36,967 bases of DNA from an uncultured Flavobacteriales bacterium. GTDB taxonomy: Bacteria > Bacteroidota > Bacteroidia > Flavobacteriales_D > CAJJDF01. Positions 1 through 7,358 of this stretch are shown here, one piece after another; within the stretch, counting starts at the first letter, position 1; each line of letters begins with the position of its first letter. The notes under the pieces are model-generated. The model saw nothing but the letters and a program-made list of their open reading frames with translations, had not been told where the DNA came from and did no database searches. The translations under genes and the position numbers were made by a program. The stretch covers positions 1-36,967 of the forward strand of contig CALLII010000112.1 of the NCBI GenBank assembly GCA_938009745.1, read 5' to 3'.

Positions 1-78
1 AGATTTACAAAACTTAGCCAACAATTCGCATACGGAATCAAATTCTAAGTCTTCTTTTGTTTGTGGGTCTAGTTGCAT
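1..78 (-). CDS. mutS2: Start of an endonuclease MutS2-like protein (partial)
   Basis: Only the first 26 codons are present; the gene runs off the left edge. The reading frame starts at an ATG at 78 and encodes MQLDPQTKEDLEF followed by DSVCELLAKFCKS. The LEF-x4-ELLAKFC pattern is the usual beginning of MutS2 proteins, which are MutS-family ATPases without the mismatch-recognition domain that act on branched DNA or stalled ribosomes. No ATPase motif lies inside the window, so the call rests on this short N-terminal resemblance. The gene is divergent from the secreted-protein operon that starts at 246. Confidence 0.6.
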   Translation of the reverse strand, partial: MQLDPQTKEDLEFDSVCELLAKFCKS

Positions 79-168
79 AGCGAATTAAAACACGAAGATA
101 AAAAAATGTTATTTGAGAAACTGATTTAATAAAGGAATGAAATTTAATTCAGTAAGATTATTACTTTC

Positions 169-199
169 TTTGATAAAAACAGTAAAATTACTACCTTTA
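169..199 (+). promoter_or_regulatory. Bacteroidota-type promoter of the 246-959 operon
   Basis: A TTTG at 169-172 is followed after 19 bp by TACCTTTA at 192-199. This matches the Bacteroidota pattern TTTG / 19-21 bp / TAnnTTTG except for the last base of the -7 element. It lies about 47 bp before the ATG at 246. A short GACG/CGTC inverted repeat follows in the leader. Confidence 0.45.
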
Positions 200-245
200 A
201 AAAGCTGACGAACAAACGTCTGCCATTCATTTAAACAATAACATC

Positions 246-713
246 ATGAAAAAAAACATTCTTATCCTAGCACTAGTTCTATTAGCTAACATTTCATTTA
301 GCCAAAACTTTAAAAAACTTGCAAATTATGAATTTGAAACTGTAGAGAGTTATACTACTGAAATGGACAAAGTACTTAAATGTGCCAATTATTTATTTGA
401 AAACCCTAATGATGAAAATGGAATGAACAGAATTATTGCTACTCAGTACATTATGAAATGGATGAATGGTACACCAGATTACACTTTTGAACTTGGAGAT
501 GATGCAATGTCATTAATAAAAGGAAAAGAAGAGTATATAGGTTTATATCTTGCAGCTATGGCAAAAGTGGTTTTAGATAATCCTGATAAAGAATTAACTA
601 ACGAAGAAATATACAATCAATCGGAAGAGATAATGGTAAAGTATTGTTCAGATGAAAGTAACAACATCAAGCCATCTAAAAAAATCAAGAAAATTATTAA
701 GAGTAGAAAATAA
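246..713 (+). CDS. Small secreted protein of unknown function
   Basis: A 155-residue protein. Residues 1-19 form a clear Sec signal peptide (MKKN, a hydrophobic core, then FSQ), so the mature protein should be periplasmic or exported. The rest looks mostly alpha-helical, has two cysteines (in KCANYLF and VKYCSDE) that could form a disulfide, and ends in a strongly basic, lysine-rich tail. I do not recognise the family. The next gene, a Kunitz-like lipoprotein, starts only 6 bp after the stop codon, so the two are probably co-transcribed and may act together in the envelope; that is inference from position only. A small helical immunity-type protein is one alternative, but nothing in the sequence settles it. 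Confidence 0.7.
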   Translation: MKKNILILALVLLANISFSQNFKKLANYEFETVESYTTEMDKVLKCANYLFENPNDENGMNRIIATQYIMKWMNGTPDYTFELGDDAMSLIKGKEEYIGLYLAAMAKVVLDNPDKELTNEEIYNQSEEIMVKYCSDESNNIKPSKKIKKIIKSRK

Positions 714-719
714 TGGTTA

Positions 720-959
720 ATGAAAAACCTAATTGTAATCATAATACTTTCAGTTGGTTTAGCAAATTGCAAAAAAAGCTGTAAAAAAGACATTCCTGCT
801 TGTAGTGAATCTCCTACAGGCGGAAATTGTTATGCAGATTTTGAAAGTTGGTTTTTTGCCGAGGGTGACAATAAATGTGTTAAAATTAGGTATAGCGGTT
901 GTGATGAAAAAGGATTTAAAACCGAGGCCGAATGCAAGGTTTGTGAATGTAATAACTAG
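720..959 (+). CDS. Kunitz/BPTI-like lipoprotein
   Basis: A 79-residue protein. A short hydrophobic leader ends in a lipobox, L-A-N-C with Cys17, so it should be a lipoprotein. The mature part follows the Kunitz/BPTI pattern: Cys28, Cys37 (within PTGGNCYA), Cys53, Cys61 (YSGC), Cys72 and Cys75 or Cys77. The spacings C28-C37 (9), C37-C53 (16) and C53-C61 (8) equal those of BPTI C5-C14-C30-C38; the following loop is two residues shorter (11 against 13). The SWFF aromatic stretch and FKTEAEC ending also fit. By alignment the P1 residue after the second cysteine is Tyr38, which in the family would suit a chymotrypsin-like target. Protease inhibition is inferred. The gene directly follows the secreted protein gene at 246-713. 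Confidence 0.75.
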   Translation: MKNLIVIIILSVGLANCKKSCKKDIPACSESPTGGNCYADFESWFFAEGDNKCVKIRYSGCDEKGFKTEAECKVCECNN

Positions 960-962
960 TCC

Positions 963-1023
963 AAAACTTAATATATTATAGTTTTTAACTAATTATTTAG
1001 CCCAATAATTATTAAGTTTTATT
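963..1023 (+). terminator. Possible hairpin terminator after the Kunitz gene
   Basis: AAAACTTAATA at 963-973 and TATTAAGTTTT at 1010-1020 are perfect 11-base inverted repeats separated by 36 bases, with a T-rich right arm. The loop is long, so termination is plausible but not certain. Confidence 0.4.
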
Positions 1024-1035
1024 GTACATTTAGCT

Positions 1036-2454
1036 ATGAATAAACTACTAAAAACAAACTGGATTTTTGTTTTTCTAATTATGACAAGTTGTAATTTACT
1101 GTCTCAAGAAAAAATAACTACTAAAGAAGAAAATACTATTAATCCTAAAGAAGTTGGTGTTTACGATACCGATTTATTACCTGCTAGTTTTCATAAAGAC
1201 CGAAGAGAACAATTAAGAAACTTAATGCCAGATAGTTCTGTTGCAATATTTTTCTCTGCTCCTATTCGTAATCGCTCCAATGATGTAGATTTTGAATACC
1301 ATCAGGATCCAAACTTCAGATATTTAACTGGACTTAATGAACCACACTCTATGGTTATCATTTACAAGCATCCAACTTTGGTTAATGGTAAATTGATAAA
1401 AGAATTACTTTTTGTTCAACCTCGAGATGCAAGTAAAGAATTGTGGCTAGGAAAAAGATTAGGAGTGGAAGGAGCTAAACAAATACTTGAATTTGAGATG
1501 GTTCTGCCAACTACAGTGTTTAAAACTACTAACTGTAAGATTGATGGGACTAACTACACCTACTTCCCAATTGATAATAATGACACTCGAGACACACGTT
1601 CTAAAATTGATTTATTCGATTTAAAAAAGCATTTTTTAACCCAAACAGTTCGTAAAACTGGAAGCCCTCATTTAGGTAGATTTATGGGACAACTGAGAGA
1701 AATTAAGACAGAAGAAGAAATGGTACTTATGCGAAAAGCAATTGACATTACCTGCAAATCGCAAACCGAGTTAATGAAAAAACTTACTCCACAAATGGCT
1801 GAATACCAAACAGAAGCATTGGTAGAATATCATTTTAGAAACGAAGGAGCCGAACATGCTGGTTTTCCCTCAATTCATGGAAGTGGTGGTAATTCATGCA
1901 TTTTACATTATGTGAGTAACCGAAGAATGTTTGAAGAAAATGATTTATTAGTAAGTGACATTGGAGCCGAATATCATGGATATACTGCTGATGTTACAAG
2001 AACACTACCAGTAAATGGAAAGTATTCAACTGAACAAGCAATCATATATAATTTAGTATTAAAAGCTCAATCTGCAGGAATTGACTCTTGTTTGGCAGGA
2101 AATAGTTTTAGGATTGCAGGGCGAGTTGCTAATGAAATAATAGCTGAAGGATTAATTGAATTAGGTATTATTAAAAATCTATCAGAAGTAAAAAAATACT
2201 TTCCTCATGGAACTTCTCATTATTTAGGATTGGATGTTCATGATGTAGGAAGTTATGGAGAATTAACTCCTGGACAAATAATAACAGTGGAGCCAGGGAT
2301 TTATATTCCAGCAGGATCGGATTGTGACCCAAAATGGTGGAATATTGGAGTAAGAATTGAAGATGATATATTAATTACTTCTGGCGAACCAGAAAATTTG
2401 TCGGATTGTGTACCCCGAACCATCAATGAAATAGAGGCTTTGATGAAAAATTAA
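1036..2454 (+). CDS. Exported Xaa-Pro aminopeptidase (aminopeptidase P, M24B)
   Basis: A 472-residue metallopeptidase that removes the N-terminal residue preceding proline. The N-terminal creatinase-like domain covers roughly residues 45-200 and the pita-bread catalytic domain about 225-465. The five expected metal ligands are visible: Asp308 (SDIGAE), Asp319 (TADVTR), His395 (HGTSHYLGLDVHDVG), Glu419 (VEPG) and Glu442 (RIEDD). Unlike the cytosolic E. coli PepP it begins with a hydrophobic leader ending IMTSC, which suggests a lipoprotein anchored at Cys19 or at least export; a peptide-scavenging role in the periplasm or on the outer membrane would follow. A TACATTTA element at 1025-1032, one base from the consensus -7 box, sits only 3 bp before the ATG. 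Confidence 0.9.
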   Translation: MNKLLKTNWIFVFLIMTSCNLLSQEKITTKEENTINPKEVGVYDTDLLPASFHKDRREQLRNLMPDSSVAIFFSAPIRNRSNDVDFEYHQDPNFRYLTGLNEPHSMVIIYKHPTLVNGKLIKELLFVQPRDASKELWLGKRLGVEGAKQILEFEMVLPTTVFKTTNCKIDGTNYTYFPIDNNDTRDTRSKIDLFDLKKHFLTQTVRKTGSPHLGRFMGQLREIKTEEEMVLMRKAIDITCKSQTELMKKLTPQMAEYQTEALVEYHFRNEGAEHAGFPSIHGSGGNSCILHYVSNRRMFEENDLLVSDIGAEYHGYTADVTRTLPVNGKYSTEQAIIYNLVLKAQSAGIDSCLAGNSFRIAGRVANEIIAEGLIELGIIKNLSEVKKYFPHGTSHYLGLDVHDVGSYGELTPGQIITVEPGIYIPAGSDCDPKWWNIGVRIEDDILITSGEPENLSDCVPRTINEIEALMKN

Positions 2455-2491
2455 TAATCCCTTAATTAATATAAATATTTGCAGTTAAATA

Positions 2492-2522
2492 TTTGATTGT
2501 AATATTATAGTTTATATATTTG
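2492..2522 (+). promoter_or_regulatory. Promoter of the rpmG ribosomal block
   Basis: TTTG at 2492-2495, a 19-bp spacer and TATATTTG at 2515-2522 match the Bacteroidota TTTG/TAnnTTTG promoter exactly. It leaves an untranslated leader of roughly 15 bases before the ATG at 2544. Confidence 0.7.
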
Positions 2523-2543
2523 CACTCTTGAAATTAAAGCACA

Positions 2544-2729
2544 ATGGCGAAGACAAAAGGAAATAGAATACAAGTAATCTTAGAATGTACAGAACATAAG
2601 GCGACAGGAGTTGCTGGAACATCTCGTTACATCACAACTAAGAACAGAAAAAACACTCCAGAAAGAATGGAAGTGAAGAAGTACAACAGAATTTTGAGAA
2701 AACACACAATTCACAAAGAAATTAAATAA
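2544..2729 (+). CDS. rpmG: Ribosomal protein bL33
   Basis: A 61-residue basic protein of the large ribosomal subunit. The sequence is typical of Bacteroidota L33: [19 protein letters not shown], a central [16 protein letters not shown] and a C-terminal HTIHKEIK. The cysteine-pair zinc site found in some L33 proteins is absent; only one cysteine is present. It is preceded by its own consensus promoter and followed after 7 bp by the DUF4295 gene. In many Bacteroidota rpmB (L28) comes just before this gene; here it does not. Confidence 0.97.
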   Translation: MAKTKGNRIQVILECTEHKATGVAGTSRYITTKNRKNTPERMEVKKYNRILRKHTIHKEIK

Positions 2730-2736
2730 TTAAGAT

Positions 2737-2889
2737 ATGGCTAAGAAAGTAGTAGCATCCTTACAAAAAGGAGGAGGAAAACAACATACAAAGGTTATTA
2801 AAGCGGTAAAATCACCAAAGACTGGGGCTTACCAATTTAAAGAAGCGATTGTATTGAACAACCAAGTAAAAGATTTTTTTAGTAAGTAA
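2737..2889 (+). CDS. DUF4295 small conserved protein
   Basis: A 50-residue basic protein starting MAKKVVASLQKGGGK and containing VIKAVKSPKTGAYQF and a hydrophilic C-terminus ending DFFSK. The composition and sequence match the DUF4295 family, a short Bacteroidota-specific protein conserved directly after rpmG. Its position in a ribosomal operon and high lysine content suggest a ribosome-associated role, but no function is established that I can name. It lies 7 bp after rpmG. A 7-bp inverted repeat (AGTAAGT/ACTTACT, 2881-2899) spans its stop codon and an intrinsic terminator follows. Confidence 0.9.
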   Translation: MAKKVVASLQKGGGKQHTKVIKAVKSPKTGAYQFKEAIVLNNQVKDFFSK

Positions 2890-2912
2890 ATCACTTACTA
2901 TTCACTATATTG

Positions 2913-2947
2913 AGCTTCTTTCATATCTATGGAAGAAGCTTTTTTTA
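2913..2947 (+). terminator. Intrinsic terminator after rpmG-DUF4295
   Basis: AGCTTCTTTC (2913-2922) pairs with GGAAGAAGCT (2931-2940) through a 10-bp stem with one G-U pair and an 8-base loop, followed at once by a run of six T (2941-2946). This is a textbook Rho-independent terminator. It separates the ribosomal genes from ftsY, unless it is read through. Confidence 0.85.
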
Positions 2948-2966
2948 TTTACTAACATCACTTAAT

Positions 2967-3320
2967 ATGAGGAATTATTCAATACTTTTTTTACTTTTTT
3001 TTGCTTCATGCACAACAAGTAATATTTCAAAACTTAATTCTCAGAATATTGAGAGCCAAGAATCTGCTGAAAAAATTAGTTTCTTTTTAACTAACATATC
3101 TTCTGAATCAATTCCGCTTCTTATTCCATCAGTAATGAATCCTAACTTGTCTCCTAATTCATCTAGTGCAGTTGTACTATCAATTGGACAACAAGTATAT
3201 TTTAAGAATAAAGGAAAAAAATATATTCTTATTGAAGTTGATAGTTCGATAAAAAAAGGAGATAAAATTGAAGTTTCTGAACTACTTAAAAAACGAAAAA
3301 AAGAATTGGGATTAAAATAG
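2967..3320 (+). CDS. Small lipoprotein of unknown function
   Basis: A 117-residue protein. I start it at the ATG at 2967: this gives MRNYSILFLLFFASC, an ideal lipoprotein signal with Cys15, whereas the longer frame from 2910 would have to be translated through the terminator stem. The mature part has a Ser/Asn-rich linker, then a beta-strand-like region (AVVLSIGQQVYFKNKGKK) and a basic C-terminus. I do not recognise the family. It ends 7 bp before ftsY and is an extra gene compared with the common rpmG-DUF4295-ftsY order. Confidence 0.7.
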   Translation: MRNYSILFLLFFASCTTSNISKLNSQNIESQESAEKISFFLTNISSESIPLLIPSVMNPNLSPNSSSAVVLSIGQQVYFKNKGKKYILIEVDSSIKKGDKIEVSELLKKRKKELGLK

Positions 3321-3327
3321 ATTTATA

Positions 3328-4287
3328 GTGAGCATATTTAAAAAAATATTTTCGAAAGAAAAAAAAGAAACTCTCGACAAAGGGCTCGAAAAAACTAAAG
3401 AATCGGTTTTTTCGAAACTATCAAGAGCTGTTGCCGGAAAATCTTCTGTAGATGCAGATGTATTAGACGAACTAGAGGAAGCGCTTATTACTTCTGATGT
3501 TGGTGTAAAAACTACAGTTAAAATTATAGAACGAATTGAAGCTCGTGTTTCTAAAGATAAATACATCAATACTTCTGAGCTTAACAAAATTCTACAAGAA
3601 GAAATTGCTGGTTTACTAGAAGAAAACAACTCTGTTGACCAAACTGATTTTTCTGTTCCTGATACTCACAAACCACATGTAATAATGGTTGTAGGTGTTA
3701 ATGGTGTAGGAAAAACTACTACCATTGGAAAGTTAGCTCATCAGTTTAAGAAAGCTGGAAAAAAAGTAGTTCTTGGTGCTGCCGATACGTTTAGAGCAGC
3801 AGCAGTTGATCAACTTATTATTTGGGCAAATCGGGTAGGAGTTCCTATTGTACAGCAAGGAATGAATGCCGATCCTGCTTCGGTTGCATTTGACACTTTA
3901 CAAAGTGCAGTGACTCAAGGTGCAGATGTAGTACTTATTGATACAGCCGGAAGATTACATAATAAAGTAAATTTAATGAACGAGCTTACTAAAATTAAAA
4001 GAGTAATGGATAAGGTTGTGCCTGATGCACCTCATGAAATTTTATTAGTATTAGATGGTTCAACAGGGCAAAATGCTATAGAACAATGTGCTCAGTTTAC
4101 GCAAGCAACAGATGTTACTTCCCTTGCACTTACCAAACTTGATGGTACGGCAAAAGGTGGAGTTGTTATAGGAATTTCCGATCAGTTTAGTATTCCTGTT
4201 AAATACATTGGTGTTGGTGAAGGAATGGAAGATTTACAAGTTTTCAATAAAATGGAGTTTGTAGATTCATTATTTTCATTGAAGTAA
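3328..4287 (+). CDS. ftsY: Signal recognition particle receptor FtsY
   Basis: A 319-residue SRP GTPase that receives ribosome-nascent chain complexes bound by Ffh and passes them to SecYEG at the inner membrane. The start is a GTG, giving MSIFKKIFSKEKKE; this basic N-terminus can bind membrane, and the long acidic A domain of E. coli FtsY is missing, as is usual outside gammaproteobacteria. The N domain is about residues 25-100. GTPase motifs of the G domain: GVNGVGKTT (123-131), DTFRAAAVDQL (153-163), DTAGR (205-209), TKLDG (269-273) and the closing GVGEGMEDL. It lies 7 bp after the small lipoprotein gene. Confidence 0.97.
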   Translation: MSIFKKIFSKEKKETLDKGLEKTKESVFSKLSRAVAGKSSVDADVLDELEEALITSDVGVKTTVKIIERIEARVSKDKYINTSELNKILQEEIAGLLEENNSVDQTDFSVPDTHKPHVIMVVGVNGVGKTTTIGKLAHQFKKAGKKVVLGAADTFRAAAVDQLIIWANRVGVPIVQQGMNADPASVAFDTLQSAVTQGADVVLIDTAGRLHNKVNLMNELTKIKRVMDKVVPDAPHEILLVLDGSTGQNAIEQCAQFTQATDVTSLALTKLDGTAKGGVVIGISDQFSIPVKYIGVGEGMEDLQVFNKMEFVDSLFSLK

Positions 4288-4307
4288 GATTCTCGTGTTA
4301 GTTAGAA

Positions 4308-4767
4308 TCTAGAAAAGAGAATTTAGAATGATAGAAAAGGAAAAAATTAATTAAAATGGAAACCAAAAATTATTCTTTTGAAAAATTAATTGTTTGGCAA
4401 AAAGCCCATTCTCTTGTTCTTAACATCTATAAAATGACTCAACAATTCCCAAAGGATGAAATTTATGGACTAACTTCACAAATTAGGAGAGCTTCCGTAT
4501 CAATAGCAGCAAATATTGCAGAAGGATTTGGAAGAAGAGGCGCCAAAGATAAATTGAGATTTTACAATATTTCGAAAGCATCACTAAATGAAGTACGTTA
4601 CTTTTTAATACTTACTAAAGATTTAAAATATTATAATACTGATACACTTTTAATGGATATTGAAGAAGTGGATAAAATGTTATTTAGTTATATGAAATCA
4701 ATTTCAGACAACCCTCTTTAAACTAAAAAGAGCTAACATAACTAACATTCTATAATTCTCAATTCTA
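4308..4767. repeat. Inverted repeats flanking the four-helix-bundle gene
   Basis: The left arm at 4310-4334 reads TAGAAAAGAGAATT then TAGAATGATAG; the right arm at 4742-4767, read on the opposite strand, is TAGAATTGAGAATTATAGAATGTTAG. They match at about 22 of 26 positions with one single-base gap. The arms enclose exactly one gene, so a transcript could fold with the gene in a large loop. This recalls the intervening sequences inserted in 23S rRNA that carry the same protein family; the comparison is inference. Confidence 0.6.
4356..4721 (+). CDS. Four-helix-bundle protein of the 23S rRNA intervening-sequence family
   Basis: A 121-residue protein with the family hallmarks: YSFEKLIVWQKAHSL near the N-terminus, IRRASVSIAANIAEGFGR in the middle and RFYNISKASLNEVRY after it. 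Family members form a small four-helix bundle, are found inside 23S rRNA intervening sequences of some bacteria and scattered through Bacteroidota genomes, and are related to the Avd accessory protein of diversity-generating retroelements. Function is unknown. There is no reverse transcriptase or rRNA sequence nearby, so this is neither an rRNA insertion nor a DGR. It separates ftsY from rimO and is bounded by imperfect inverted repeats. Confidence 0.9.
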   Translation: METKNYSFEKLIVWQKAHSLVLNIYKMTQQFPKDEIYGLTSQIRRASVSIAANIAEGFGRRGAKDKLRFYNISKASLNEVRYFLILTKDLKYYNTDTLLMDIEEVDKMLFSYMKSISDNPL

Positions 4768-4783
4768 ACATTCTCTCTAAAAC

Positions 4784-6100
4784 ATGAAGACAAAAACATT
4801 ACAAAAAAATAAAGTAAACGTAATCACATTAGGTTGTTCTAAAAACACCTTTGATTCGGAATTACTAATGGCTCAGCTACATGCCAATAAATTTGATGTA
4901 GAACACGAATCAAATAGTCAAGATCACGAAATTGTGATTGTGAATACTTGCGGATTTATTGATAATGCCAAGCAAGAATCTATCGATACTATCCTACAGT
5001 ACGCAAATGCGAAAGACAATGGATTAGTTGATAAATTATACGTAACTGGATGTTTATCAGAAAGGTATAAAGACGACTTGGAAGAAGAAATTCCACAGGT
5101 AGACGCCTATTTTGGAACTCGTGAATTACCACAAATGCTTAAAGTCCTTAATGCAGACTACAAAAAAGAATTATTAGGAGAACGAATTTTAACTACTCCG
5201 GCTCACTTTGCTTATTTCAAAATTGCTGAAGGATGTGACAGACCTTGTTCATTTTGTGCAATCCCACTAATGAGAGGGAAACACAAGTCTACTCCTATTG
5301 AGCAATTAGTTAAAAACGCAAAAAGTTTAGTAGCAAACGGAGTTAAAGAATTGATGCTAATCGCTCAAGATTTAACTTACTACGGATTAGATTTATACAA
5401 AGAAAGAAAATTAGCCGAATTACTTCGTCAGCTTTCTGATATTGAAGGATTGGAATGGATAAGGTTGCACTATGCCTACCCTAGTGGTTTCCCATTAGAT
5501 GTATTGGATGTAATGGCAGAAAGAGATAACATTTGTAATTATTTAGACATGCCTTTACAACATGGTTCTACCAAGGTGCTGAAAGACATGCGTAGAGGAA
5601 TTACCCGTGAAAAGACTACCGCTTTGGTAAAAACTATTCGTGAGAAAGTTCCTGGAATTGCAATCAGAACAACTTTGATTGCTGGTTACCCTGGGGAAAC
5701 TGAAGAGGACTTTCAGGAAATGGCAGAATGGGTAAAAGAAATGAAATTCGATAGATTGGGAATATTTGAATATTCGCATGAAGAAAATACTCACGCTCAT
5801 AACTCTGATGATGACGTTCCTGCAGAAGTAAAAACTGCAAGAGCCGAAGAGATTATGGATATTCAATCGACTATCTCTTACGAGCACAACCAAGCTAAAA
5901 TTGGAAAAGAGTTTAAAGTACTCTTTGACCGAATTGAAGGAGAACACTTTGTAGGAAGGACAGAATTTGATTCACCAGAAGTAGATAACGAAGTTTGGGT
6001 TCCTATTTCTGAAGAAAATCATGTAAGAATTGGTGATTACGCTACCGTAAAAATCAATACTGCTGATTACTTTGATTTGTTTGGGAGTATTGTGAAGTAA
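4784..6100 (+). CDS. rimO: Ribosomal protein S12 methylthiotransferase RimO
   Basis: A 438-residue radical-SAM enzyme that adds a methylthio group to an aspartate of ribosomal protein uS12. N-terminal MTTase domain with the three cluster cysteines Cys18 (LGCSKN), Cys56 (NTCGF) and Cys90 (TGCLSE); radical-SAM CxxxCxxC at Cys151, Cys155 and Cys158 (EGCDRPCSFCAIP); C-terminal TRAM domain from about residue 375. The specific LGCSKNTFDSE start separates RimO from MiaB. In Bacteroidota it usually follows ftsY directly; here the four-helix-bundle gene lies between. Confidence 0.96.
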   Translation: MKTKTLQKNKVNVITLGCSKNTFDSELLMAQLHANKFDVEHESNSQDHEIVIVNTCGFIDNAKQESIDTILQYANAKDNGLVDKLYVTGCLSERYKDDLEEEIPQVDAYFGTRELPQMLKVLNADYKKELLGERILTTPAHFAYFKIAEGCDRPCSFCAIPLMRGKHKSTPIEQLVKNAKSLVANGVKELMLIAQDLTYYGLDLYKERKLAELLRQLSDIEGLEWIRLHYAYPSGFPLDVLDVMAERDNICNYLDMPLQHGSTKVLKDMRRGITREKTTALVKTIREKVPGIAIRTTLIAGYPGETEEDFQEMAEWVKEMKFDRLGIFEYSHEENTHAHNSDDDVPAEVKTARAEEIMDIQSTISYEHNQAKIGKEFKVLFDRIEGEHFVGRTEFDSPEVDNEVWVPISEENHVRIGDYATVKINTADYFDLFGSIVK

Positions 6101-6190
6101 TTGATAATTATTACCTCAAAATAACCCAAAGTCTTTATCCCAATAATAATTCGTAAATTAGAAGTATAAATAATTGATACTACTTTGAAA

Positions 6191-7297
6191 ATGAAACGAA
6201 TTCTTACTCTTGCACTCCTATTTATTGGAACACTCAGTTTCAGTCAATTATCTTATACAGCATCTAACCATGCTTCGGGAACTTATTCTCATCAAATGTC
6301 TGCAGTTACCATTGGAATAAACGCTTTTAACTTTGATACTACTGGAGCAAATTTCACTTGGGATTACAATGCTCTTGGTAGAGATGCAACAAGTAGCTTA
6401 AGTTCAGTAACACCAGCAAATTCTGGGTATCAAACAGCATTTGTTACACAATGTATTTTAAATGGTGGTGGATTTACATGTCTTTTCAAATGGAATACTC
6501 TTACTAATATTGGCATTGTTGACTTAGATTCTTTTCCTGCAGTAGTAGTTACACTTTATGATGTAATGACTATGGCAAATTTGGCGAACAACCAATTAGT
6601 TGGTAACGTAAAAGGTTTAAAAATCAAAGACACTAACAATCTAATTGTTCCAATTGTAGCCGAATATTACGAGTCTGATACTATTATTACATTTCCTTTT
6701 ACCTACCAAGATTCGGGAAAATCTTTTGGTGGTTGGGGAGTTGATTTAAACTCGTTAGGCCAAAATATAGTGTACAAAGCAGATTATGAGAGAGAATGGA
6801 AAGTAGAAGGTTGGGGAACATTAATAACGCCTTATACAACTCACAGCAATGTATTAAAAGTAAAAACTACTCTAGATCAAATAGATTCACTTAATTTTAT
6901 GGGTACACCTTTTGGAATTCCAAGAAAAATAGTAGAATACACTTGGTATGATGCAGCTTTTGGTTTGCCAGTGATGAAAGCAGAAGGAATAGAAACGCTT
7001 GGTTTAACAACTATAACTACTGTAAGATTTTATGATCTTTTATTTGCATCTGTTAATGAAGAGAACAGGAATATTAAGTTCACTGTTTACCCAAATCCTG
7101 CTCAAGAGTTTATTCAAATATCCTCAATTGAAAACAAATCTACCTCCTATCAACTTATTGATATGCAAGGAAAAGTAGTTGGTTCTAGCTCTTTTTCTTC
7201 TCAAATTTCAATTAGCGAACTTACTTCTGGTGTTTACTTTATTCAATTACTTGATGAAAATGGAGTGATTGGGGTTGAGAAGTTTATTAAGGAGTAA
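6191..7297 (+). CDS. Secreted protein with T9SS type A sorting domain
   Basis: A 368-residue protein. I use the ATG at 6191; a TTG two codons upstream is possible but unnecessary. Signal peptide MKRILTLALLFIGTLSFS, then about 270 residues of beta-rich sequence that I cannot assign to a named family, although the layout (SNHASGTYSHQMSAV start, internal NTLTNIG, a single repeat-free domain) is typical of Bacteroidota surface proteins. The last 75 residues are a Por secretion tail: VYPNPAQEFIQIS, YQLIDMQGKVV, LTSGVYFIQL and a basic end. The protein should cross the outer membrane through the type IX system and stay surface-bound or be released. Confidence 0.88.
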   Translation: MKRILTLALLFIGTLSFSQLSYTASNHASGTYSHQMSAVTIGINAFNFDTTGANFTWDYNALGRDATSSLSSVTPANSGYQTAFVTQCILNGGGFTCLFKWNTLTNIGIVDLDSFPAVVVTLYDVMTMANLANNQLVGNVKGLKIKDTNNLIVPIVAEYYESDTIITFPFTYQDSGKSFGGWGVDLNSLGQNIVYKADYEREWKVEGWGTLITPYTTHSNVLKVKTTLDQIDSLNFMGTPFGIPRKIVEYTWYDAAFGLPVMKAEGIETLGLTTITTVRFYDLLFASVNEENRNIKFTVYPNPAQEFIQISSIENKSTSYQLIDMQGKVVGSSSFSSQISISELTSGVYFIQLLDENGVIGVEKFIKE

Positions 7298-7326
7298 ATA
7301 TTCACTATACTTATTTGTTGTTACTG

Positions 7327-7342
7327 ATTAAAAGCTTTTAAT
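7327..7342. repeat. Perfect 16-bp palindrome
   Basis: ATTAAAAGCTTTTAAT lies 16 bp before the ATG at 7359. It could be an operator or a chance AT-rich palindrome; no recognisable -7 element accompanies it. Confidence 0.35.
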
Positions 7343-7358
7343 TAAAGTAAATTAGAAA

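Noticed and set aside
2910-2966. Longer N-terminus for the small lipoprotein gene from 2910
   Set aside because: It would be encoded by the stem of an intrinsic terminator, and the ATG at 2967 gives a perfect lipoprotein signal.
4356-4721. Diversity-generating retroelement, because the protein is related to Avd
   Set aside because: No reverse transcriptase, template repeat or variable repeat is present nearby.
5555-5947. Minus-strand 130-codon frame inside rimO
   Set aside because: Antisense shadow of a conserved enzyme.
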